From contig CANMLX010000001.1 in NCBI GenBank assembly GCA_947498845.1, positions 248,001 through 312,000 of the forward strand: a stretch of DNA of 64,000 nt. Reading direction: 5' to 3'. The first letter of the stretch is position 1, and each line of letters starts with the position of its first letter. The stretch is from an uncultured Flavobacteriaceae bacterium (lineage in GTDB: Bacteria; Bacteroidota; Bacteroidia; Flavobacteriales; Flavobacteriaceae). The notes under the pieces are model-generated. The model saw only the letters and a program-made list of their open reading frames with translations. It was not told where the DNA came from and did not search any database. Made by a program: the position numbers and the translations under genes. Of the stretch, positions 15,878 to 26,193 are shown piece after piece.

Positions 15878-18800
15878 TTGAATATAACTAACCAAAACTA
15901 TTATAAATCGAAAAAAAAGTATTTCTTTTTAGTTGCTATTTTACTTCTTTCGCTTTCAGTATGGGCACAACAAACGCCTCAAGATTCTACAAAAACGGGT
16001 TTTAGTTTAGGAAACATTAAAACACCAAAACCAAGTTTGGTAGAATCAAAGTACACCTACGACCCTATAACCGATAGGTATATTTACACAGAAAAAATAG
16101 GACAATTTAATATTAATTATCCTATAATTTTAACGCCTAGGGAGTATAAAGATTTCGTAGCAAAAGAAAATTTAAAAAACTATTACAAAGAAAAAATAGA
16201 CGCTTTTGATGGTAAAAAAGAAGGCGCAGAAGACAAAAGAAAAAACCTTTTACCAGAATTTTATGTAAACTCAAACTTTTTTGAGTCTATTTTTGGGGGT
16301 AATACTATAGAATTAATCCCTCAAGGGTCTGTAGAAATGGATTTAGGAATTTTGTTTTCAAAACAAGACAATCCAACGTTTTCTCCAAGAAACAGAAGTA
16401 ATTTTACCTTTGATTTTGATCAAAGAATTAGTCTAAGTCTGTTAGGGAAAGTAGGAACAAGACTTCAGGTAAATGCTAATTATGATACACAGGCCACCTT
16501 TGGTTTTCAAGAAATTATTAAATTAGAATATACCCCTACAGAGGATGATATTATTCAAAAAATAGAAGTAGGTAATGTAAGCATGCCTTTAAACAGTTCT
16601 TTAATTACCGGGGCACAAAGCTTATTTGGAGTTAAGGCACAATTACAATTTGGACGCACAACAGTTACTGGAGTATTTGCAAATCAAAATTCTCAATCAA
16701 ACACCGTAGTAGCTCAAGGTGGAGGAACCTTAGAAGAATTTGATTTTTTTATTAGAGATTACGACGAAAACAGGCATTTCTTTTTAGGACAATATTTTAG
16801 AGATACTTACGATGAGTCTTTAAGAACGTATCCATTTATTAATAATAGAGGATTACAAATTACAAGACTGGAAGTTTACATAACTAACAGAAGTAATAGA
16901 ACAGATAATGTTAGAAATGTAGTAGCATTACAAGATTTAGGGGAAAGTGATAATTTATTATCAACTTCAGTAAGTGTAACAGCAGTTCCAGGAGCATTTC
17001 CAGATAATGGTAATAACGCGTTCGATCCAACAGCGATAGGTAGTGGCGGCGTTTTAACCGAAGATATAAGAGATATAGCTACAGCACAGAGAGGTTTTGG
17101 AACACTGTTTTCCCAAGTTAGTGAAGGATCAGATTACTCAAAAATAGAAAATGCGAGAAAGTTAATAAACGGACAAGAATATACGCTTAATGCAGAATTA
17201 GGATATATTTCATTAAATCAGCGTTTAAATAACGATGAGGTTTTAGCTGTTGCCTATCAATTCACGGTAGCTGGCCAGGTATTTCAAGTAGGTGAATTTG
17301 CTAATGATGGTGTCGATCCAAATGAGGTGCAACAAAATACTCAAGGTCAAGTAACATCGGTAAATAATAAGGCATTGGTATTAAAAATGCTTAAAAGTAG
17401 TATTACTAATGTGCAGCAGCCTATATGGGATTTAATGATGAAAAACATCTACGATACAGGTGCTTTTAACTTGAGTCAGGAAGATTTTAGGCTTAACATA
17501 TTTTATAATGAAGCCTCGCCTTTAAATTTTATATCTCCAGTAGAAGGTACGTCGTTTCCGCTATTTGATAATCATACACCAGCTATCACGGGAGATGATA
17601 AAGAGATTCAAGAAACACCATTATTAAGATTGTTTAATCTCGATAAGTTAAACTTTAATAATGACCCTCAAGCTAATGGTGATGGTTTTTTCGATTATGT
17701 AGCAGGGATAACCGTATTACCTCAAAATGGTAAAATAATTTTCACTAAGGTAGAACCTTTTGGTAAGTATTTATTCGATGTCCTTGATGACCCCAATAGC
17801 CCTGGTAATTATGAAAACGATGTTTATGTAAACCCAAACCAGGAGAAATATGTCTACGATTTACTGTATAAAAGTACCAAAATAGCAGCTTTAGAAGAGG
17901 TTGAAAAAAATAAATTTAAATTAAAAGGACGTTACAAATCTAGTGGAGGCGGTGGGATTCCTTTAGGCGCTTTTAATGTGCCTCGTGGTTCTGTAAGAGT
18001 CACTGCTGGAGGTCGCGTTTTAGTAGAAGGCGTAGATTATACCGTAAATTACCAATTGGGAAGGGTAGAAATATTAGACGAAGCTTTAAAAGCATCAAAC
18101 ACGCCAATAGAAGTGTCTACAGAAAACAATGCAGTGTTTAGGCAGCAAACCAAACGTTTTATGGGTGTTAATGTAGAGCATAAGTTTAATGAAAACTTTG
18201 TTCTAGGAGCCACACTATTAAATTTAAAAGAGCGTCCAATTACTCAAAAAGCCAATTTTGGTACCGAGCCTATAAATAACACTATTTTTGGGGTAAATGG
18301 TAATTATTCTACCGAAGTTCCTTTTTTAACAAGAATGGTGAATAAACTACCAAATATAGATACCGATGTTCCGTCCAATTTATCTCTAAGAGGAGAATTT
18401 GCATACCTGTTGCCAGGAGCACCAAACGGTACAGATTTAAACGGGGAAGCAACCTCTTATATAGATGACTTTGAGGGGACTCAAAACGGGATCGATTTAA
18501 AATCACAACAGTCGTGGTTTCTATCTAGTAGACCTAAAGAATTAGGAAAAGTTTATAGTGAAGGACCAGAAGATGATAGTGGCATTCAAAATGGCTATGA
18601 TCGTGCATTTTTAAACTGGTATGTTATTGATCCTATTTTTTACAGTAGTAGACGCCCAGATGGTGTTTCAGACGAAGATTTATCGAGTTTATATACCAGT
18701 CGTGTATTTATTAACGAGCTATTCCCTCAACAAGATTTAGTGCAAGGTCAAAATTCAGTATTAAACACCTTAGATCTAGCCTATTATCCAAATGAACGAG

Positions 18801-21800
18801 GACCATATAATTATAACCCTGCATCTGCAAATGGCACGATTCCAGCAGGAGAAGGTTGGGCAGGTATTACTAGGCAGTTAACGTCTACAGATTTAGAACA
18901 ATCTAATGTAGAATATATTGAGTTTTGGCTACAAGATCCATTTCAAGAAAACCCAACAAATCAAGGCGGTAAAATGGTTTTCAATTTGGGAAATATCTCA
19001 GAAGACATTGTTAAAGATGGCAGAAAACTCTATGAAAATGGGTTGCCTGAAGATGGGAATATTGAAATTTTACAACAAAACCCTACCGAATGGGGTACAG
19101 TGGTGCCTTTAAATCAGTCATTAATTTATGCATTTGACACTACTGGTGAAGAACGTGCTAATCAAGATGTGGGATATGATGGGTATGATGATGCTGAAGA
19201 AACCCCTAATTTTACAGACGCAGATAAGCTTTTTCTCAATGATATTTACGATAATTTTAGAGGTTTAGAAGATCCTGCAAACGATAATTATACTTATTTT
19301 TTAAATGCCGAAGGAAATATTTTTGAGCGTTATAAAAAATACAATGGGGTAGAAGGTAATACACCAGATACCTTTAGTGATACAGATAGAGGCGCGAATA
19401 CACAACCAGATGTAGAGGATATTAACCGTGATAATACCATGAATACCATAGATAGCTATTTTGAGTATGAATTGGATATCACACCTACAACTTTAAATAT
19501 TAATAATGAGTTTATTGTTGATACTAAAAATGTAGATGCCCAAAGTCAGGATAATAGAAGGGTATTACAAAATGGTGATGTTGTATTTCCTAAATGGTAT
19601 CTGTTTAGAATACCAGTAGCTAGAAGTACAAGAGCAGTAGGTGGTATTACAGATTTACGTTCCGCTCGTTTTTTTAGAATGTATGTTAAAGATTTTGATC
19701 AAAATACAGTGTTTCGTTTTGGAACGATGGATTTGGTTCGTAGTGATTGGAGACGTTATAATCAATCCTTGGAAGTTAATAATGACGATCCTGACGATGA
19801 TGGTACAGATTTTTCTGTAGGTATTGTTGGTACAATAGATAACGAAGGATCTTATGTTACCCCACCAGAGATAAGACCTGAAGAATTATTTAATAACAAT
19901 ACTGTTGTAAGACAAAATGAGCAATCTTTAGTGGTAAATGTTTGTGATTTAGATAATGAGGATTCTAGAGCAGTTTTTAAAAATATTAATATAGATATGC
20001 GTCAGTATAAACGCTTACGTATGTTTATACATGCCCATGAAGATGGAGGTACTGGTTTTCCAGATGAAGAAGGACTGGTTGGATTTATCCGTATAGGGAA
20101 TGACCTTAACGATAACTATTATCAAATAGAAAAGCCTTTGATAAAATCGGGTAACTCCTCAAGGGATTTAAGTAATGAAAATGAAGCATGGCCTTTTGAA
20201 AATGAAATAAACTTACCTATAGATGTGTTAACTCAAATTAAAGCGCAAACTATATCGGCAGATCCTTTGCCAAATGGGGAAGCTAGGTTTTTTGATGTTG
20301 TAAATGATAAAGCAGAAGAAATAGGAAGTAATAATCAATTTGCACCTTATGTTACCAATCAACATCGTGTTGCTATAAAGGGTAATCCAAACTTTGGAGA
20401 TATAAGAACCTTGATGGTTGGGGTTAAAAATGCAAGTGGTAATGATGCCTGTGCGCAAGTATGGTTTAACGAATTGCGTTTATCCGATTTAGAAAACGAA
20501 GGCGGTTGGGCAGCTGTATTAAGTATGGATGCTAACATTGCAGATTTTGCCAACATTAGTGCCACAGGTAGACAAAGTACCACAGGTTTTGGAACACTTG
20601 AGCAAGGCCCTAGTGAACGTGCTTTAGAAGATGTACAACAATACGATGTTGTTACCAATGTTAATGTGGGGCAATTATTACCAAAAAAATGGGGGGTACA
20701 AATTCCATTTAACTATGGGCAAGGAGAAGAGTTGATCACACCTAAGTTTGATCAGTTTTATAAAGATTTAAAATTACAATCCCGTTTAGATGCAGCTGCA
20801 GATAAAGCTGAAGAGGAAGACATAAAAGAACGGTCTGAAGACTATACAAGACGACAAAGCATTAACTTTATAGGCGTAAGAAAAAACAGGACTTCAGACA
20901 AAACACCGCGTTTTTATGATGTTGAAAATTTCACATTTAATTATTCATTCAATAAGGAAGAACATCGCGATTTTGAAATTGAAAAGGCGGTAAATAAAAC
21001 CGTAAGAGCAGGTGCTAACTACGCTTTTAATTTTAACCCAATAACTATAGAACCGTTTAAGAAAAACGATTCGTTGTTTACAGGGAAGTATTGGAAGTTG
21101 TTAAAAGACTTAAACTTTAACATATTACCTGCTAGTTTTAGCGTAAACAGTAACATTAACAGGCAATTTAATACGCAAAAATTTAGAGAAATAGATTTAG
21201 CTGGCAGCAATATTGGTGTTGAAGAATTGTTTAGAAGAAATTATACGTTCGATTTTCAATATAACATCAATTATAACCTCACAGAATCATTACAATTAAA
21301 CTTTACGGCTGCGAATAATAATATAGTGCGTAATTATTTTATAGATGATGATTTAATACGAGGTGAAGAAGATAAGAGTTTAGATGTTTGGGATGGCTTT
21401 TTTGATGTTGGCGACCCTAACAGGCAAACACAAAGTTTAGGAGTTACCTATAAGTTGCCATTTAATAAATTACCTACATTGAGTTTTCTGGATGCGACCT
21501 ATCAATACAATGGTGATTTTCAATGGCAAAAAGGATCAGATTTATACAGGCAGGAAATCGGTCAGGATGTGCATACTATACAAAACTCTAACACGCATAA
21601 TCTAAATACTAATTTAGATATGAAGAAATTGTATAAGCATATAGGTTTAACTAAAAAACCCGTAAGGAAAGTAAGAGCTAGAAATGCAACACCAACACCT
21701 CAAGCACCAGGAGAGCAGCCTAAAAAAGATAAAAAAACTAAAACAAAAAGTAAAGCAGGAACTAAATGGCTAAATGCAGGTATAGGGCTTTTAACAAGTA

Positions 21801-23176
21801 TAAAACGTATACAGGTAAACTACTCAGAAAATAATGGTACTTTTTTACCAGGATATACCCAAACCCCAGGGTTTATAGGAACTCTAAGGCCAAGTTTAGG
21901 ATATACTTTTGGTAGCCAGAGAGATATAAGGCATGAGGCTGCGCGAAGAGGCTGGCTAACGAGATTTCAGGAGTTTAATCAGCAATATTCAGAGACACGT
22001 ACAAGACAACTGGATATTTCGGCAAGTTTGGAACCTATAAAGAATTTCAAAATAGATGTCGTAGGTAATAGAGCCTATAACGATAATTTTACAGAGAATT
22101 ATGTTGTTGACCAAAATACAAACGAGTATACTTCGCTTACGCCCAATACATTTGGTAATTTTAATATCTCTACATTATTAATAAAAACAGCTTTTGGTAA
22201 AAGTGATGAAAATGGGTCGCCTGCATTTGATGATTTTAGAGCCAACAGATTAAAAATAGCAGAGCGACTAGCAGATAAATTTTATGGGTCTACGGGATAT
22301 TCTAGAGATGCAGAAGGGTTTCCTTTAGGTTTTGGAAAAACTAATCAAAAAGTGTTGTTACCAGCATTTTTAGCTGCTTATACAGGGAAAGATGCTAATA
22401 AAATTACAACCAGAGCCTTTAGAGATGTACCCATACCAAACTGGGATATTAAATATTCTGGTTTTATGAAATTTAAATGGTTTAAAAAACGATTCAAACG
22501 CTTTTCGGTAACTCACGGGTATCGATCAACTTATACGATTAATCAGTTTAATACAAATTTAAACTTGGACTTAGATCGAAACCGTCCAGATGGAGAATTA
22601 AGGTTTCCAGTTCCTGGAGTGGCATATGCCGACCAGAATGCCGAAGCATTCGACCAATCAGGAAACTTTAAAAACGAGCGCTTGTTTAGCAATATTAATT
22701 TAGCCGAAATGTTTAGTCCATTAGTTAGAGTAGATATGGAAATGAAAAATTCTGTAAAGATTTTAGCTGAGGTTAAAAAGGACAGAATGTTATCGCTAAG
22801 TTTTGATAATAATTTGTTGACAGAGATTTTAGGAAATGAATACATTATTGGTTTGGGGTATCGTATCAAGGATTTACGTATTAAATCAAAATTAGCAGGA
22901 CCAAAAAAACGAATTGTTAGTGATTTAAATATGAAAGCAGATGTCTCTGTGCGTGATAATAAAACGATTATTAGATATCTAGATTTAGAAAACAATCAGG
23001 TAACTTCGGGGCAAACCATATGGGGGCTTAAGTATACCGCAGATTATGCGTTTAGTAAAAATCTAACAGGTATTTTCTATTTTGATTACTCGTTTTCAGA
23101 ATATGCTATCTCAACAGCATTTCCGCAAACTACAATTCGATCTGGAGTAACCCTGAGGTATAATTTTGGAAATTAA
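15878..23176 (+). CDS. sprA: Cell surface / T9SS translocon protein SprA
   Basis: This 2432-aa outer-membrane barrel protein is required for type IX secretion and gliding in flavobacteria, where SprA forms the giant translocon pore. The start is a TTG, 6 bp after ruvA; it precedes a signal peptide (KKKYFFLVAILLLSLSVWAQ). The N-terminal part is typical: ITDRYIYTEKIGQFNINYPI, then FDQRISLSLLGKVGTRLQVN. The pattern of alternating amphipathic strands continues to the C-terminal ITLRYNFGN-like end (GVTLRYNFGN). A low-complexity lysine/threonine stretch near residue 1950 (PKKDKKTKTKSKAG) is probably a loop. No frameshift was seen, and the length is normal for the family. Confidence 0.96.
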   Translation: MNITNQNYYKSKKKYFFLVAILLLSLSVWAQQTPQDSTKTGFSLGNIKTPKPSLVESKYTYDPITDRYIYTEKIGQFNINYPIILTPREYKDFVAKENLKNYYKEKIDAFDGKKEGAEDKRKNLLPEFYVNSNFFESIFGGNTIELIPQGSVEMDLGILFSKQDNPTFSPRNRSNFTFDFDQRISLSLLGKVGTRLQVNANYDTQATFGFQEIIKLEYTPTEDDIIQKIEVGNVSMPLNSSLITGAQSLFGVKAQLQFGRTTVTGVFANQNSQSNTVVAQGGGTLEEFDFFIRDYDENRHFFLGQYFRDTYDESLRTYPFINNRGLQITRLEVYITNRSNRTDNVRNVVALQDLGESDNLLSTSVSVTAVPGAFPDNGNNAFDPTAIGSGGVLTEDIRDIATAQRGFGTLFSQVSEGSDYSKIENARKLINGQEYTLNAELGYISLNQRLNNDEVLAVAYQFTVAGQVFQVGEFANDGVDPNEVQQNTQGQVTSVNNKALVLKMLKSSITNVQQPIWDLMMKNIYDTGAFNLSQEDFRLNIFYNEASPLNFISPVEGTSFPLFDNHTPAITGDDKEIQETPLLRLFNLDKLNFNNDPQANGDGFFDYVAGITVLPQNGKIIFTKVEPFGKYLFDVLDDPNSPGNYENDVYVNPNQEKYVYDLLYKSTKIAALEEVEKNKFKLKGRYKSSGGGGIPLGAFNVPRGSVRVTAGGRVLVEGVDYTVNYQLGRVEILDEALKASNTPIEVSTENNAVFRQQTKRFMGVNVEHKFNENFVLGATLLNLKERPITQKANFGTEPINNTIFGVNGNYSTEVPFLTRMVNKLPNIDTDVPSNLSLRGEFAYLLPGAPNGTDLNGEATSYIDDFEGTQNGIDLKSQQSWFLSSRPKELGKVYSEGPEDDSGIQNGYDRAFLNWYVIDPIFYSSRRPDGVSDEDLSSLYTSRVFINELFPQQDLVQGQNSVLNTLDLAYYPNERGPYNYNPASANGTIPAGEGWAGITRQLTSTDLEQSNVEYIEFWLQDPFQENPTNQGGKMVFNLGNISEDIVKDGRKLYENGLPEDGNIEILQQNPTEWGTVVPLNQSLIYAFDTTGEERANQDVGYDGYDDAEETPNFTDADKLFLNDIYDNFRGLEDPANDNYTYFLNAEGNIFERYKKYNGVEGNTPDTFSDTDRGANTQPDVEDINRDNTMNTIDSYFEYELDITPTTLNINNEFIVDTKNVDAQSQDNRRVLQNGDVVFPKWYLFRIPVARSTRAVGGITDLRSARFFRMYVKDFDQNTVFRFGTMDLVRSDWRRYNQSLEVNNDDPDDDGTDFSVGIVGTIDNEGSYVTPPEIRPEELFNNNTVVRQNEQSLVVNVCDLDNEDSRAVFKNINIDMRQYKRLRMFIHAHEDGGTGFPDEEGLVGFIRIGNDLNDNYYQIEKPLIKSGNSSRDLSNENEAWPFENEINLPIDVLTQIKAQTISADPLPNGEARFFDVVNDKAEEIGSNNQFAPYVTNQHRVAIKGNPNFGDIRTLMVGVKNASGNDACAQVWFNELRLSDLENEGGWAAVLSMDANIADFANISATGRQSTTGFGTLEQGPSERALEDVQQYDVVTNVNVGQLLPKKWGVQIPFNYGQGEELITPKFDQFYKDLKLQSRLDAAADKAEEEDIKERSEDYTRRQSINFIGVRKNRTSDKTPRFYDVENFTFNYSFNKEEHRDFEIEKAVNKTVRAGANYAFNFNPITIEPFKKNDSLFTGKYWKLLKDLNFNILPASFSVNSNINRQFNTQKFREIDLAGSNIGVEELFRRNYTFDFQYNINYNLTESLQLNFTAANNNIVRNYFIDDDLIRGEEDKSLDVWDGFFDVGDPNRQTQSLGVTYKLPFNKLPTLSFLDATYQYNGDFQWQKGSDLYRQEIGQDVHTIQNSNTHNLNTNLDMKKLYKHIGLTKKPVRKVRARNATPTPQAPGEQPKKDKKTKTKSKAGTKWLNAGIGLLTSIKRIQVNYSENNGTFLPGYTQTPGFIGTLRPSLGYTFGSQRDIRHEAARRGWLTRFQEFNQQYSETRTRQLDISASLEPIKNFKIDVVGNRAYNDNFTENYVVDQNTNEYTSLTPNTFGNFNISTLLIKTAFGKSDENGSPAFDDFRANRLKIAERLADKFYGSTGYSRDAEGFPLGFGKTNQKVLLPAFLAAYTGKDANKITTRAFRDVPIPNWDIKYSGFMKFKWFKKRFKRFSVTHGYRSTYTINQFNTNLNLDLDRNRPDGELRFPVPGVAYADQNAEAFDQSGNFKNERLFSNINLAEMFSPLVRVDMEMKNSVKILAEVKKDRMLSLSFDNNLLTEILGNEYIIGLGYRIKDLRIKSKLAGPKKRIVSDLNMKADVSVRDNKTIIRYLDLENNQVTSGQTIWGLKYTADYAFSKNLTGIFYFDYSFSEYAISTAFPQTTIRSGVTLRYNFGN

Positions 23177-23299
23177 TAGCTGTGCTATATTATCCTGAAC
23201 TAGTTCTAGAATCTCTTTAAAATAATATTCAGAATTGTAAAAAATAAGCACTCTTACATAAGAAAGCGTAATTAAAAAGCGTAATTAACAAGACACGTG

Positions 23300-23330
23300 T
23301 TTGAATTCTAAGTTTGAATAAATACATTTG
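23300..23330 (+). promoter_or_regulatory. Consensus promoter of gcvH
   Basis: TTTG at 23300-23303 and TACATTTG at 23323-23330 are separated by 19 bp, an exact match to the Bacteroidota consensus. The gcvH ATG follows at 23346. Confidence 0.75.
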
Positions 23331-23345
23331 TAGAAAATTAAACTT

Positions 23346-23726
23346 ATGAATATTCCATCAGAATTAAAATACACTAAAGATCACGAATGGGTAAGAATAG
23401 AAGGTGATATAGCAGTGGTAGGTATTACAGATTTTGCACAAAGTGAATTAGGTGATATTGTTTATGTTGAAGTAGAAACTTTGGACGAAACACTTGAAGC
23501 CGATGACATCTTTGGAACTGTAGAAGCCGTTAAAACAGTATCGGATTTATTTTTGCCTTTATCTGGTGAGATTGTAGCGTTTAATGAAGCCCTTGAAGAC
23601 GAGCCGGAAAGCGTTAATACAGACCCCTATGGTGCTGGTTGGATGATAAAAATAAAATACTCCGATGCATCTCAAATAGAAAATCTATTATCTGATGAAG
23701 GGTATAAAGCCATTATTGGTGCTTAA
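23346..23726 (+). CDS. gcvH: Glycine cleavage system H protein
   Basis: This 126-aa lipoyl carrier of the glycine cleavage complex shuttles the aminomethyl group between the P and T proteins. Its features are the N-terminal KYTKDHEWVRIEGD, GITDFAQSELGDIVYVE, and the lipoylation motif GTVEAVKTVSDL with the modified lysine at about residue 64. It ends in the usual helix (IENLLSDEGYKAIIG). Its last 32 bases overlap the start of the VanZ-like gene, which suggests translational coupling. Confidence 0.97.
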   Translation: MNIPSELKYTKDHEWVRIEGDIAVVGITDFAQSELGDIVYVEVETLDETLEADDIFGTVEAVKTVSDLFLPLSGEIVAFNEALEDEPESVNTDPYGAGWMIKIKYSDASQIENLLSDEGYKAIIGA

Positions 23727-24093
23727 AACATATGCACTTTTTTTAGCATTACCTTATACTATAGCCTTAACCATAGTAAGTTTAATGCATTTAGGTAAGT
23801 TGCCAGATGTTGGGGTGTCCTTTGGAGATAAAATTTTTCACTTTTTGGCTTACGGCCTTTTTACGTTATTGTGGTTTTGGGTATTTTACTTTAAATACGA
23901 AAACACGATTGGTAAAGCATTACTTTACGCAACTATATTAGCTATTGTATTTGGTATGCTTATTGAGATATTACAAGGGACATTAACCTCTAAAAGGTCT
24001 TTTGATATCTACGATGCCGTAGCAAACTCATTAGGCGCATTGTTAATGTGTAGTATTATATACTTTAAAAGTAAAATAGAAGTTAAATATTAA
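23695..24093 (+). CDS. VanZ-family membrane protein
   Basis: This 132-aa protein has four hydrophobic segments. The motif GDKIFHFLAYGLFTLLWFW and the C-terminal SFDIYDAVANSLGALLG-type stretch (KRSFDIYDAVANSLGALL) are typical of VanZ-like proteins. Its function is unknown in this setting; glycopeptide resistance should not be inferred. The ATG at 23695 lies inside gcvH; a later start is possible but would cut into the first hydrophobic segment. VanZ-like genes commonly follow gcvH in flavobacteria, so this is a conserved neighbour rather than an acquired gene. Confidence 0.85.
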   Translation: MKGIKPLLVLKTYALFLALPYTIALTIVSLMHLGKLPDVGVSFGDKIFHFLAYGLFTLLWFWVFYFKYENTIGKALLYATILAIVFGMLIEILQGTLTSKRSFDIYDAVANSLGALLMCSIIYFKSKIEVKY

Positions 24094-24157
24094 TAAAGGC
24101 TTGCTTTTTTAGCAAATAAGTAGTTATTTTAGCAATCTTGAAAAACGATATAATTTT

Positions 24158-24877
24158 ATGGAACCTAAAAAAAATCCAAAATCAAATGTAGGTAGAAATA
24201 GTTCGCTATATTTCGCCGTAGGTTTGCTTTTAATGCTATTTTTAGCTTACTATGCGATCAATTACAGAACTTATGATAAGTCTGAAATAGAACTAGCTAA
24301 GTTAGACGTAGAAGAAGAAATAGAAGAAGAAATTCCAATCACACAGCAGATTCAAGTGCCACCGCCACCGCCACCGCCACCAGCTGCACCTGAAGTTATT
24401 GAGATCGTAGAAGATGAAGAGGTGATTGAGGAAACCGTTATAGAATCTACAGAAGTTGATCAGGAAACAGAAATTGTTGAGGTGGAGGAAATAGAAGTGG
24501 AAACGATAGAAGAAGATGTTGAAGTGCCATTTGCAGTGATAGAAAACGTTCCAGTTTTTCCAGGATGTGAAAAAGGGAGCAATGCTAAGAAGAAAAAATG
24601 TATGTCGGAGAAAATTGCAAAATTTGTAAATAGAAAGTTCGATGTAGATTTAGCATCAGAATTAGGATTATCAGGTAGACAACGTATAAGTGTATTATTT
24701 AAAATAGATAAAACAGGAAGTATAACTGGTATTAGAGCAAGAGCACCACACCCAGGTTTAGAAAAAGAAGCAAAACGTGTAATAGGACTTCTACCTAAAA
24801 TGAAACCAGGAAAACAACGTGGTAAGCCAGTAACTGTTCCATATTCTTTACCTATTGTTTTTCAAGTGCAAGACTAA
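24158..24877 (+). CDS. TonB-like energy transducer
   Basis: This 239-aa protein has one N-terminal membrane anchor (about residues 15-33, SSLYFAVGLLLMLFLAYYA). A proline run (PPPPPPPP near 68-75) and a long Glu/Val-rich periplasmic spacer follow. The C-terminal TonB-C-type domain (about 130-239) contains VPVFPGCEKG, KKKCM, SGRQRISVLFKIDKTG and PYSLPIVFQV. The two cysteines of that domain recur in the next two genes. Family knowledge: such proteins transmit proton-motive energy to outer-membrane receptors, though many Bacteroidota copies are not paired with a specific receptor. No ExbB/ExbD genes are nearby. Confidence 0.88.
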   Translation: MEPKKNPKSNVGRNSSLYFAVGLLLMLFLAYYAINYRTYDKSEIELAKLDVEEEIEEEIPITQQIQVPPPPPPPPAAPEVIEIVEDEEVIEETVIESTEVDQETEIVEVEEIEVETIEEDVEVPFAVIENVPVFPGCEKGSNAKKKKCMSEKIAKFVNRKFDVDLASELGLSGRQRISVLFKIDKTGSITGIRARAPHPGLEKEAKRVIGLLPKMKPGKQRGKPVTVPYSLPIVFQVQD

Positions 24878-24935
24878 AACTAGAGCTATTTACACATAAA
24901 GTGTAAGCAGATAGTGTTAAAATGTTAAATATTTA

Positions 24936-24973
24936 AAATCCCGTCGCAAATTTTGTGACGGGATTTCTTTTTT
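24936..24973 (+). terminator. Intrinsic terminator after TonB-like gene
   Basis: AAATCCCGTCGCAAA pairs with TTTGTGACGGGATTT (one G-U pair), followed by a T-rich run. Confidence 0.85.
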
Positions 24974-24997
24974 GGTATGCTTATTGCTTTTTTGTCA

Positions 24998-25115
24998 TAA
25001 TATTAACATTTTAACTATAGTATTTTGAAATAAGCATATCTAAACTTACAGTTGAATTTGTGCACTATAACTGCAAGGTTTCAATAGCGAATATCATTTT
25101 ACTTCAGTTAAAAAA
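24998..25115. repeat. Possible decayed copy of the palindromic repeat
   Basis: TTTTAACTATAGTATTTTGA at the left is partly complementary to the right end (TTTTAACTGAAGTA on the minus strand). The centre reads GCACTATAACTGCAAGG, resembling the family centre GCATAGCCGTAAGTTGCGG. It is degenerate and shorter than the other copies, so this is a tentative call. Confidence 0.25.
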
Positions 25116-25128
25116 ATCACTTTAATAA

Positions 25129-25249
25129 AATGAAACGAACATGAATTTTCTTCACCCTAAATACCACGTAGGGAGGATTAAAATTTATGTGAGTTACTGA
25201 ATGTATTCAAATTTTTTGAAGATTCAGAAATCTAAAAAATTTTAAACAG
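25129..25249 (+). promoter_or_regulatory. Leader duplicated from 11862-12144 (empty site)
   Basis: This is the unoccupied counterpart of the leader at 11862-12144. The two align from GAAACGAACAT to AAACAGATGAAAA. At the insertion point the sequence here reads TTTATGTGAGTTACTGAATG, whereas the other copy has TA plus the 163-bp element. It precedes the second TonB-like gene. Confidence 0.6.
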
Positions 25250-26062
25250 ATGAAAAATCAAAAAACATCTCACGAGCTCGATCGGCTAAAAGAGCAATCC
25301 GTGAAAAAATCGCAAAAGCATGATGCAAATTTACAAAAAAACTCAACCCTCTATTTTCAGGTAGGTTTAATTCTTTGTTTACTAGGTGCCTTTGGCTTAT
25401 TGGAAATGAAGTTTGAATCGATAAACATTCCCTTTGACCCCCAGGCACAACTTCCTCCTGATGACATAGCAGAAGCAGATATACCAATATTTGTAGTTGA
25501 AAAGCCAAAAGTTAAATCGCAACCTATAGCTATGGCAAAAAAGACGCCGTTAGTAGACGAATTTGAGGTTGTTGATGATAATGAGCTTTTAAAAGAGTTG
25601 CTTAAAGAAGAAGAGCTAGATACTTCTGATGACTCTACTCAAGATTTAGATACATCAGAAAGAGATTCTGATGAATTAGATGTTATTGAAAAACCAGATG
25701 ATATCACAGTGCCTTTTGTTTTTATAGAAGAAGTACCTGTATATCCTGGTTGTGAGAATAAAAAATCAAACAAAGACAAGAAAAAATGCATGTCTGATAA
25801 AATTAATAAACTCGTTAGAAAAAAGTTTGATGGGAGTATTGCTTCAGACCATGGCTTATCAGGAAGGCAAAAAATTAATGTTGAATTTCTTATTGATAAG
25901 CAAGGTCAGGTAACAGGAATTCAAACACGAGCACAACACCCTGCATTAGAAAAAGAAGCGAAACGAGTGATTAATAAAATTCCCGAAATGAAACCAGGTA
26001 GACAAAGAGATACACCAGTTAATGTAAAATATAGTTTGCCTATAATTTTCACAGTACAGTAA
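25250..26062 (+). CDS. TonB-like protein, paralogue of the gene at 24158
   Basis: This 270-aa protein has the same plan as its neighbour: a basic N-terminus, one anchor (STLYFQVGLILCLLGAFGLL, about 35-54), an acidic spacer rich in Asp and Glu without the proline run, and a TonB-C-type domain (about 160-270). That domain has VPVYPGCEN, KKKCMSDKI, SGRQKINVEFLIDKQG and KYSLPIIFTVQ. The domain is clearly homologous to the one upstream, so the pair arose by duplication. Loss of the proline-rich spacer suggests a different reach or partner. It has its own leader and terminator, so it is not simply an operon mate. Confidence 0.85.
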   Translation: MKNQKTSHELDRLKEQSVKKSQKHDANLQKNSTLYFQVGLILCLLGAFGLLEMKFESINIPFDPQAQLPPDDIAEADIPIFVVEKPKVKSQPIAMAKKTPLVDEFEVVDDNELLKELLKEEELDTSDDSTQDLDTSERDSDELDVIEKPDDITVPFVFIEEVPVYPGCENKKSNKDKKKCMSDKINKLVRKKFDGSIASDHGLSGRQKINVEFLIDKQGQVTGIQTRAQHPALEKEAKRVINKIPEMKPGRQRDTPVNVKYSLPIIFTVQ

Positions 26063-26083
26063 CAATATAATTTACATGCTCTT

Positions 26084-26116
26084 AAACCGTTATCTTTTTT
26101 AGATAGCGGTTTTTTG
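26084..26116 (+). terminator. Intrinsic terminator
   Basis: AAACCGTTATCT pairs with AGATAGCGGTTT (one G-U pair), followed by TTTTGTTTT. Confidence 0.8.
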
Positions 26117-26193
26117 TTTTACAAGATATAGAAGGTATCTTCTATATAAAAAATGTACTATCTTTCACCTCAAAATAAACGATTCATAGTTAC

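Noticed and set aside
23695..24093. VanZ-like gene as a glycopeptide resistance determinant
   Set aside because: VanZ-like proteins are widespread and this one is a conserved neighbour of gcvH, with no van genes nearby.
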